Shown piece by piece: positions 55,193 through 64,000 of a DNA stretch of 64,000 nucleotides (position 1 is its first letter; every line of letters begins with the position of its first letter). The notes beneath the pieces were generated by a model. That model did not search any database, was not told the DNA's origin, and saw nothing but the letters and a program-made list of their open reading frames with translations. The translations under genes and the position numbers were made by a program. Source of the stretch: Adenophora triphylla var. japonica. Taxonomy: Eukaryota > Streptophyta > Magnoliopsida > Asterales > Campanulaceae. The DNA lies in the NCBI GenBank assembly GCA_022495995.1, contig JAFEMH010007460.1, positions 24,808-88,807 on the forward strand, read 5' to 3'.

Positions 55193-56497
55193 TCACGAGT
55201 CAAGAAATCGCCTAAACCGTTTTTTGTTCCTTCTAGATGTTCTACAGAAATCAGATTCGCTTAGCCATTGTTGCCAACGGACTAATCTACCCTGCTTATT
55301 ATCACCTTGAATTTTTAGTTTAAGGAAATAAGTAAAGTTTTTATTATCAGTTCTTACTAGGAACTTAACAGGAGTTAAATAGATAGAGAACTTGTTTATT
55401 ACTCTAATGACAGAAAGGTATTCTTTTTCATTAGAATGATAATTCTTTTCTGCAGCTTTGAAACTGCCAGAAGTGTATCTGCAAATTAACTCTTTGTCAG
55501 AATTAACTGCTTTGAGTATTCCACCCCAAAATTCATTGGAGGCGTCAGTCTCAATGATCAACTTGTCGTCAGGCTCTGGATGATAGAGCTTTGGAAAGTT
55601 GATTAGCTGCTTCTTTATCTTACGAAGATAAAGAGTATCAGAATCTTGCCATTTCCATGGAAGATCTTTCTTTAGCTTACTTTGAAGGGGTGCCCTTAAA
55701 GCTGCTAACTTTGGAATGTAATCCGATGCATAGGTTAAAATTCCTAAAAACCTTTGCAGTTGTTTCTTGTCTTCAATTTGGTCAGGGAACTTATGGATGT
55801 GATCCAGAATATGACCTTGAGGACAATGAGAACCTTGATCAATTTCTAAACCTAAGAAATTAATCTTTGTTTTAAAGAGCTGAGCTTTCTTCTTGGATAA
55901 AATGATACCCAAAGTTTCGCATTTCTTTAGAACAGCAGAAACATGTATTAAATGTTTCTCTTCTGTGTCGCTGAAGATGAGGATATCATCCACATAGATA
56001 CAGCAGAATCTTTCATAATCTCTGAAGGCATTTTGCATGTGCCTTTGAAAGATTGATGGCGCCTGTTTAAACCCAAAAGGTAAAACTAGCCATTGATAAT
56101 GTCCTTGTGGACACGTGAATGCCGTTAAGAGTTGAGATTCTTTATCAAGCATTACTTGCCGTAATCCGTACTTGCAATCTAAACTATCAACATCTTTTCC
56201 CACGGATAAGAGACAAAGCAGTCGTCTTTATTGGGAAGATTATGGCCATCTCCTACGCAAGATCATTCATCTTTTTGTAGTTAACTACCATTCTTTTCTT
56301 TCCACGTCGTTTTCTCGCTTCATTTTCAACGAGGAAGGCAGTGACATGTGAGGAGATTTACCGGGAATAATAATTTTCATTTCCAAGAATTCCTTAATTT
56401 GCTTGGCAAATTCTTCCACGTCTTGTGGGCCGTATTTCATAGGTTTAACCCTACAAATACTTTTTGGATCTACCAACATAATGCGGCCTTCATCCAA
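55193..56497 (-). pseudogene. RT and RNase H, piece 3
   Basis: 56497-56285 covers the RT start, then a frame break near 56210-56285. 56203-55193 reads the RT core with YVDD and an RNase H with its acidic residues (IETDASNEFWGG, NEKEYLSV, VRTDNKNF), to a natural stop. Compared with piece 1, the break region differs by small indels next to CTG trinucleotides. Confidence 0.88.
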
Positions 56498-57240
56498 TGC
56501 TTTGTTTTTTCAAAGATCTAAAGGATTTTCGAATGTACTTTTTCTAACAATTTTTCAATTGCTATTTTTATTTCCATTTTCGAAAGTTAAGCATTCTTAA
56601 TCGCTTTTGTTCATCATGGAATTTTTTAAGCATAGTTTCTCCCCTCTCTAAAAATAAATTTTTGTAGAAGAGATGTTAACTGGAGCTCGTGCTTTTACTT
56701 TTAGAATCTTTTTTCATTGATTCTAAAAAGCCTTTAAAGCCTACACGCTCCGCTTCGTGTGACTTTTCTAATCCATACTTCTTCCTTTTCCAAGGTTGTG
56801 AAGATGATCTTGTTGGTAAACCGTGTGAAAGGACTATAGGTTAAACAGAGTTGTTACCTATAAGGAAGTCCAATCCAGCCTTCCCGTTGATATACTCGTT
56901 GGAATATGAAAGATTGTATCTCCAAAGTACATCAAGGTTTTTGCAAACCTTATTGATTGTTATGGTAGAACCATTAGCAATCCCGACTCAGATTGGTCTT
57001 TCTGCATTCACCCAATGTTCAGGTGGAATGACATATTGACTTGCTACGCAAAGGCTTGCGCCTGTATCTACATAGCAATGCAATTTTATCTTTTTGTATC
57101 CTTCGAACTTGAAAGTTCCTTGAATATAGATAGAGGAAGGGTTAGTAATGTTAGGCATTACTAAATCTTCTTTGCAATGATCATTCACTGTCTGATGATC
57201 CATTGCTAGACTCAGAAGTTGATTCTCCGGGATCAAATTC
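56498..57240 (-). pseudogene. Protease region, piece 3
   Basis: 57236-56988 holds LHCYVDTGASLCVASQYVIP (D-T-G) and agrees with piece 2. From 56990 to 56500 there are many small differences from piece 2, which break the frame repeatedly. Confidence 0.82.
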
Positions 57241-58633
57241 TATGATAAAAACTTCTTCATATCCTTCGTATTCGTCTTCTATTGGACATAGTCCAAGAAG
57301 AACGATTTCTTCAAGCATCTTGACTTTGTCTTGATGCTGTTTTCTATTAGGACACTCATTTGCATAGTGGCCTTCTTCATTGCAAACCCAACATCTGCAA
57401 TTCTTTTTGCTTTTAGGGCAAAATTTCTTTTTATATGTCTGCTTCTTCTGGACATATCTACCTGGCTTAAAGCTTTTTCTTTTCTTCCTGAAGGAATACT
57501 TAGATTTTCCTTTGAAGCTTTTCTTCTTTTTTCTTTGGATGTGGTTTGACTGACATCCATAGTTGAAGTCTTTTTCAACTATCTTATCGCAAAGACTTCT
57601 TGCCGAACGATTTAAGCTGTTTCTGTTTTCTCGTTAAATCGCAAATTTTTGAGATTTCTTCTTTAACGATTTTGTGTGCAAATGCTAAACTAAAATTAGT
57701 GGTTGCACTTTTCTCTTGGTGAAAACGCATGAGAGCGATTTCTCCAACTAAAGGAATTTTTCTTATGTAATCAACTACATAAGTTTTATATCCTTCTTGA
57801 TCTCCTGTGTCATAGAGATTTCTCTCGTATTCACAGTAGAATTGTTCCAACCGACGTATGTCACAAATCCGCATTTTCGCGCCTATCTTTGCTCTTTCGA
57901 TAATCGTAAATTTTTCTCTTTCTTTTGCAAGAGAAAAATCTATACCTAAGAACATGGTATATATGCCGTCGAGGACATATTCAAAAGTCTCTGTGGGACC
58001 GAAGTCAGTTCGTGCCCATTCAGTGTCTTTTATGAATTTGTTCACCGATCCATGAGTTTTATGATCAAGTAGTAAGAGTACTGTGTTCTGATCATAGTAT
58101 TTTTCTGGATTGGTTTGAACGATCAAACTCATTTCTTTTGCCCATAAATCAATAAGGGTTTTTCTGTCTTTTGGGCAGGAATCAAGGTTAAGAGTGAACC
58201 TTCCGAAAGGTGTATCTTTTTCTTGAGAGTGGCTTGTGGAAGCCTCAAAGAAGGGAGTTTTTCTCTTCTTTTGAAAATGGTCCTCTCTGGTTCTTCCAGT
58301 AGGATATCCTGGTTCCATTTTTGGGAATGTGTTATCCATTCTCAGGGTTCCAGTTGGTTCTTCTTCATCTTCTGAAGAAGGACTTGGAAGGCTTTCGCTT
58401 TTAGAGGAATCCGTGTCTGTTTCAGAAGATTCGTTAATAATATTTATAACGTGTTCTTGAAAGCCAAACAGGGTCTTCAAGTCAGCACTTCCTCTGATAG
58501 TTTGATTGACTAAATCCGGTTCTTCAAGAAGGATTAGCGCTTGTTCAAACTTTTTAGCTTCTTGGCTGTTTGTCAAGGAGCTTTTCATTAGAGTTCTTGA
58601 ATAAAACTCTTGAATATATTGGAGATAATCCAT
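57240..58633 (-). pseudogene. Coat protein, piece 3
   Basis: Open from 58633 to 57584 (349 codons): N-terminal acidic part (ETDSSKSESLPSPSSEDEEE), central capsid region (LTLDLW-like, DHKTHGSVNKFIKDTEW, FSLAKEREKFTIIERAK), then a frame change near 57595. The Lys-rich C-terminus with the zinc knuckle lies at about 57560-57340 in another frame, where copy 2 is still open. The size fits caulimovirid coat proteins. Confidence 0.85.
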
Positions 58634-58639
58634 TATTTC

Positions 58640-58981
58640 TCTACCCCGAAAGGCCAGGATAAACTTTTGGAATTTTTCCCTGTTCCTAACTCTTCATTAC
58701 CCACACTGAAGTTGGGGTAACTATAAAGGTAGGGACCTCTTTTCTTATCATCTTTTCTAAGGATGATCTTACTCTCTTCTTCTTTAGGCTGAGAGCTTAA
58801 AGCTTCGAGAATTTCTTTACGTAATGGCAATTTTTCATTTCGTAGAAATAACTTTTGCCGTCGCTTCCACAATTTCTGTAGTAGATGCTCTTTCTTCATT
58901 AAGTTTTTCTAGAATTTTTTCTAGAAGAGGCTTAATGATTTTATCAAGATCGGTCTGTATGGTGTGTATACTGGCCGTCAT
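58640..58981 (-). pseudogene. Virion-associated-protein-like ORF, piece 3
   Basis: From 58981: MTASIHTIQTDLDKIIKPLL, a leucine-heptad coiled coil (IIKPLLEKILEKLNEE), stop after 48 codons. An overlapping frame (58899-58633) then runs Lys-rich to the coat-protein start. The start overlaps the stop of an upstream ORF (TAATGA). A coiled-coil head with a basic tail before coat protein suits the caulimovirus ORF III product; identity is tentative. Confidence 0.5.
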
Positions 58982-59089
58982 TACCCAATTACTTGAGTAA
59001 GCTTATCTTGAATTTCTTTTAACCGATTATTGAAGTCCGAAACTTCTTGACGGTTAATGGGCACCAAATAATTCTTGGGCAATTAACAT

Positions 59090-59830
59090 TGCTAAGAATA
59101 AGCCTGTCTTAGGTAATACACCAAGACAAAGTATTTCCAAAAACATCTTGGAAATCGGAGAGATTTTCAAGTTAGGTACTTAAACACCTAGAGATAGGCA
59201 TGATGAATGGCGAGAACTCTTAAAATTTATGTCAGAAAAGAATAGAAGATTTAAATGTTTGGCTTCTATTGCAAGAGATAGTTACAACATGTCAAATCCT
59301 CTAATCAAGAAGCTCTATGTCTACAAAAAGGCAAGATTTTAAATCTTAAACCTTTAGACGAAGGTGCAACAAACCCGCTAAACAATATGTGTTTAGTAGC
59401 AACATGGGTTATACTATCGACTATCAGAAAGTTGCAACAATTTATATAATCAAATTGTTGCAACAATTTAAATCAAATTGTTTCCTTAGATATCCAAGCT
59501 CCTATCCTTCTCTTTCTCGGATTAAGCACAAAGATCCAAGCTGGGAAAAGTCACCACTCAAAAGACCTAGCTTTGATCAGGCAGATCACGCAAATCGCAT
59601 TTTCACTACATGGGGAGTTAAGTGATAAAAAGAGTTTAGAAGAAATCAAAAATCTTCTACCTTCCTGGACAACACGAAGAAATCGTGAAGATTAAAAGTC
59701 GTGGGCGTTGAAAGTGCCTGCAAAAGTCCCAGAGGATCGAAAGCCCATTAACCACAACCGAAGTTTCTGACTTCAATAATTCGGTTAAAAGAAATTCAAG
59801 ATAAGCTTACTCAAGTAATTTGGGTAATGA
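59090..59830 (+). pseudogene. ORF upstream of the virion-associated ORF, piece 4
   Basis: A readable part at about 59195-59340 carries DEWRELLKFMSEKNRRFKCL and IARDSYNMSNPLIKKLY. The end (..IQDKLTQVI) is shared with piece 3 just before its 58981 ORF. It may be the movement-protein end or an ORF II-like protein; I cannot decide. Confidence 0.4.
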
Positions 59831-60267
59831 CACAAGCGTACACCATACCCGGATCGTATCTATCTGATAAAACTCAGTTAAGCCTCTTCTAGGAAAAATT
59901 CTAGAAAAACTTAATGAAGAAAGAGCATCTACTACGTAAATTGTGGAGAAGCAAAGAATGAATGCAAAAGTTATTTCTAAATGAAAATTGCCATTGCAAT
60001 AAAGAAATTCTTTCCGAAATTTGGCTTAAGCTCTCTTACCCTAAAGAAGAAGAGAGTAAGGTCATCCTTAGAAAAGATGACAAGAAAAGAGGTCCATACC
60101 TTCTATAGTTACCTCAACTTCAAGCGCTGGTAATGAAGAGTTAGGAACGGGAAAAATTCCAAAAGTTTATCCGTCCATACCTTTATAGTTACTCCCAACT
60201 TCAAGGTGGGTAATGAAGATAACGAAATTCCAAAAGTTTATCCTGGCCTTTCGGGGTAGATAAATAA

Positions 60268-61770
60268 TGGATTATCTCAATATATTCAAGAGTTTTATTC
60301 AAAAACCCTCTAATGAAAAGCTCCTTGACAAATAAATAAGAAGTTCTAAAAAGTTTGAAATTGCAAGCACTCAATCCTTCTTGAAGAACCTGGGACAGTA
60401 GAATCAATCAAACTATCGTGAGGAGCAGCTGTCGACTTAAAAACCCCGTTTTGGTTTTCTAAGAACACACGTTATAAATATTATTAACCCGAATCTTCAG
60501 AAACAAATGCATACCTTAGACTCTCTCGAAAGTTTCCAAGTCCTGTCCTTCTGTCTAAGATCGAAGAAGAACTAACCTGTGGAACCCCGAGAATTTGGGA
60601 TAACACATTCCCAAAAAATGGAACCAGATATCCCTACCGGGAAGAACCAGAAGGAGGACCATTTTCAAAAGAAGAGAAAACTCCTTCTTGAGACTCTGCC
60701 TATAAGCCACTGCCACTTTCAAGAAAAAGATACACCTTTCGGGAAGGTCTTACTCACTTCATTTGACTGGTCCCGTCATTTAAAGACAAAACCCTTATTG
60801 ACTTATGGTGCAAAAGAAATGAGTTTGATCGCTCAAACCATAATCCAGAAAAATACTATGATCGCAACACCGAGCACTTTTACTACCTTGATCATAAAAC
60901 TCATGGATCGCGTGAACAAATTCATAAAGATAACCGAATGGCACGTGAACTGACTTCCATCGGTCCACAGACAGATTCTTGAATATGTCTCTCGACGGCA
61001 TATATACCATGTTCTTAGGTATAGATTTTTTCTCTTAAAAGCAAAAGAAAGAGAAAAATTTACGATTATCGAAAGAGCAAAAGATAGACCGATCGTTAAA
61101 ATGCGTAAAATCTTTGCGAAGCATGGAGACTGGGCTGATAACAATTCTACTTGTGAATACGAGAGAAATCTCTATGACACAGAGATCAAGAAGGGATATA
61201 AAACTTATGTAGTTGATTGCATAAGAAAATTCTTGCTACGTCATTGAAATCGCTTCTGCTTCACCAAGATAGATGGAATCACAATTTTTAGCTTAGCATT
61301 TGCACACAAATGCAGAAGAAGAAACTCTCTAAAATTTGCATGAGCAACTGAAAATGTAATGTTTTTAAATCGCTCGGCTAAGAAGGTCGATAAGATAGTT
61401 GAAAAGATTTCTACCATGGATGCCACCAAACCATATCCAAAGAAAAAGAAGAAAAGCTTCGGGGCAATTGAAATTCAAGTATTCTTAGGAAGAAAGAAAG
61501 AAACCTTTGTTATTGTGCAGTAGACATGTCCGAAGAAGTGTATTATGAGAAAGAAATTTTGCCCTAAAGGCAAAAAGAGATGCGAGGCTGCGTTTAGACG
61601 AAGAAGGCTACTATGTAAAATTGATGCCCGACAGCAAAGATTTGACAAAGTCAAGATGCTCAAGAAATCGCTTTTCTTGACTGTCGTCCTTGGTAAGGAC
61701 AAACATTGTTGAGGCCAGGGCAAGAATTTTCATCGTAGAATTTGATCCAGAATCAACTCTTCATTTAGTG
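60268..61770 (+). pseudogene. Coat protein remnant, piece 4
   Basis: It starts ATGGATTATCTCAATATATT like piece 3. Recognisable blocks: KMEPDIPTGKNQKEDHFQKK (about 60620), FTIIERAK-like (61060), a damaged zinc-knuckle region (about 61560) and the C-terminal acidic end (61740). Many frame changes. Confidence 0.75.
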
Positions 61771-62890
61771 CAATGGATGCACTCATTAATAATGATCATT
61801 TGAGCAAAGAAGATTTAGTAATGTCAAACATTACTAACCCTTCTCTATCTTATTCAAGGAAACTTTTAAGTCTAAGGATACAAAAAGATAAAAATTGGGA
61901 TTTGGGCAAGTACACAAGCTTAAGTAAAGAGCCTTTAACTCTTAACGGCATTCACGCGTCCACGAAGGACATTATCAATGGCTAGTTTTACCTGGGTTTA
62001 AATAAAGTATCAATCTTCAAAGGCACATGCAAAATGCCTTCAGAGATTATGAAAGATTCTCGTCATCTACAAGAGATGATATCCTCATCTTCAGCGCAAT
62101 AATGTAATATAGAAACATTATCATGTTTCGTCGTTTCTAAAGAAATACGAAACTTTGGGTATCATTTTATCCAAGAAGAAAAGCTCGGCTCAATAAAACA
62201 AAGATTAATTTCCTAGGTTTAGAAATTGATCAAGGTTCTCATTGTCCTCAAGGTCATATTCCGGATCACAAATCCATAAGTTCCCTGACTAATCTAAGAC
62301 AAGAAACAACCGCAGTTGCTTTAGTAATTTTGAACCCATGACGACACATTCCAGTTAGCAGTTTTTAAGGGCAAACTCTTCAAAGCAAGGTAAAAGAAAG
62401 ATTCTTCGCGGAAATGGCAAGATTCGATAATTTCCTTTATCTTCGTAAGATAAAGAAGCGTACTAATCAACTTTCCAAAGCTCTATCATCCAGGAGCCTC
62501 GACGACAATTTGAGCTTATTTAGGGCGCGACTGACAATGTTTTAATCGTTTTGGGGTGGAATACTAAAAATAATTCCTAACAAAGAGCTACCTTGCGTAT
62601 ACACTTCCGCGATTTCCAGCTGCATAGAAGAATTATCATTGGCCCTAATTTTGAAAAGAATAATTACGTCATTAGAAGGTAATAAACAAGTTCTCTACCT
62701 ATTTAACTCCTGTTAAGTTCCTAGTAAGAACTAGATATAAAAACTTTACTTATTTCCTTAAACTAAAAATTCAAGGTGATAATAAAGTGTGGTAGATTAG
62801 TCCGTTGGCAAAATAATGGCTAAGCGCATGGCAGCCTTCTTCCACGTAGAACATCTAGAAGGGAACAAACACAGCTTTAGCTGATTTCTT
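61771..62890 (+). pseudogene. Protease/RT/RNase H remnant, piece 4
   Basis: The protease start (about 61770-61890) is joined by a deletion to the RT core (about 61930, matching the HYQWLVLPF region), then the YVDD area (about 62070, destroyed), the thumb and RNase H to about 62880. No continuous frame. Confidence 0.75.
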
Positions 62891-63022
62891 GACTCGTTAA
62901 TTTCATTATACTTAATTTTTACATTTCAGAAAGCTTGCTAACACCTTCTGGATAGCAGTGTAGCTTCGGCTCCTTAAGAGGGGTAAAACCTCGGGCACAC
63001 CCACCCTGCTGTGGATCCGTAA

Positions 63023-64000
63023 TGGATGAAGAAATCATGTTACAACATCAGAAACACTCTTGATGCAACAAATTGAGCTCATGAGAGCTCAACCCAGATG
63101 GTAAGACTCTTGAAGTGCGAACCATTACCAAAGAGCTGTTGCTCGGCTTAACAGCACAAGTCGAACTTGTAGGTACCTTGAAATGAACTGTAAAATGGTA
63201 ATTTCTTAACACCATGTTTTTCAAAAACAAAAGTTGAAGCTAGTCCAATTCAAACGGAAGCTGTAAAGACACAACAACACTGCTTGATGGGCGTATTTAA
63301 TGCCGCTCAAAAGCATAAGGGAAGATTCAACTTCAATTAAAAGTGCTTACGAGATATTAAGCTAACACTAATCTCGGACCTAATCGAGTAATTCTGTCCC
63401 AAAAGACTAGAAATGAATCCGCCTCCATGGTCTAAACGTCAAATTCGGGAATTCAAATCCTAATAGAAACTCAAAACCCTATTATGTCGTTAATAATGGA
63501 CCTAATAGAGAAATCTTTGAAAATTGGGACATTGCCAAACAAGCAATTGATGGTATCTCAAATTGTTCTTTCAAGAAATATAAAAACTTCTTGGAAGCAG
63601 AAAGACCGCCGTAAACATTTACGGCGAGTTTAAAAGGATTTGCCTCGAACTACAATTAATTTGTAGTAAAGATATCCTTAGCACTGGCATAAATTTTTGC
63701 CGTCTGCTCTAAAGGCAAAAAGAGAAACAAAAATCTCTTTTCTTGGGACGAAATTTCTCAAAGGAATCCTCCTCAGTAAAGAAGAAATTCAAAACAATGA
63801 TTTAACCATTAAAGGTTTTCAATATCTTTACCAATTCGCTAGAACCGCTAGTGAAGAAAATTTGATTGATGAAAAATTTCTTACCAAAAAGGAAAGAATT
63901 TAAGTCATTTCAATTTCATCAAAGGGGCAAACTTCTAAATGGTTGCCGATTGTTTCATTTATGGCTTGGTTAAGTGCATCTACCTAGCCAGAATTTACAA
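63023..64000 (+). pseudogene. Transactivator-like remnant, piece 4 (runs off the window)
   Basis: Begins ATGGATGAAGAAATCATGTT as in piece 3. The viroplasmin domain is recognisable near 63480-63620, and 63697-63903 is open (TIKGFQYLYQFARTASEENL). Many frame changes. Confidence 0.78.

Larger units (their letters stand above)
53511..59090 (-). mobile_element. Endogenous caulimovirid, piece 3 (nearly complete coding part)
   Basis: On the - strand in viral order: end of an upstream ORF, virion-associated-like ORF, coat protein, protease, RT, RNase H, transactivator. It lacks movement protein and promoter. The right joint (about 59030-59090) meets piece 4 head to head. Confidence 0.88.
59090..64000 (+). 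mobile_element. Endogenous caulimovirid, piece 4 (very decayed)
   Basis: Runs on the + strand from an ORF upstream of coat protein to the transactivator and leaves the window. Nearly every 30-60 bp carries a small indel or cluster of changes relative to pieces 1-3. A local duplication of about 70 bp lies at 60092-60250. Confidence 0.8.

Overview
This window is plant nuclear DNA, probably from a eudicot (the taxon is an inference). It is made almost entirely of nested LTR retrotransposons, one small DNA transposon and a rearranged endogenous pararetrovirus (family Caulimoviridae). I see no ordinary host gene, tRNA, rRNA or CRISPR array. Most reading frames are broken, introns with GT..AG borders occur, and several LTR pairs keep TG..CA ends and 5-bp target duplications.

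Layout. 1-3188: 3' end of a Ty3/gypsy Tat-type element (A1; + strand) with tandem repeats, polypurine tract and 3' LTR. 3430-9806: element C (- strand): broken gag, a 1.7-kb minisatellite in the leader, primer-binding site and LTR. C sits inside an antisense plant-mobile-domain (PMD)-like gene of element A2, whose 3' end and LTR run to 12601. A2 in turn interrupts gag of another gypsy element, D (12602-13634). D's protease region is cut by element E (13635-18717), a gag-only Tat element. The 3' LTR next to E (18718-18833 plus 34801-36393) is unlike its 5' LTR and is split by element F.

F (18834-34795, - strand) is a 16-kb Tat element with near-identical LTRs and the target duplication CTTAG. 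It has a decayed pol with an apparent second RNase H segment and integrase. Between pol and the 3' LTR it carries two genes on the opposite strand, at least one with introns, and both look PMD/DUF7745-like.

36394-39371 is a Ty1/copia remnant (H). 39998-46040 is a complete but inactivated copia element (B; target duplication GCACA) inside an older copia remnant (I). A Stowaway-like MITE and an AT-rich duplicated segment follow. From about 49157 to the end lie at least four head-to-tail and inverted pieces of one caulimovirid, including a 35S-like promoter, a Met-tRNA primer site, movement protein, coat protein, protease/RT/RNase H and one intact transactivator-like ORF.

Most interesting pattern: six of the seven LTR types carry two or more short CpG-centred palindromes a short way upstream of their TATA box. 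The arm sequence differs by family but the symmetry is kept. In elements F and A2, motifs of the same family also sit just upstream of the TATA-like box of the antisense PMD-like genes. This suggests an element-specific regulatory circuit linking LTR and cargo promoters. Leader modules, a post-pol motif and a 3' motif are also conserved between the Tat families.
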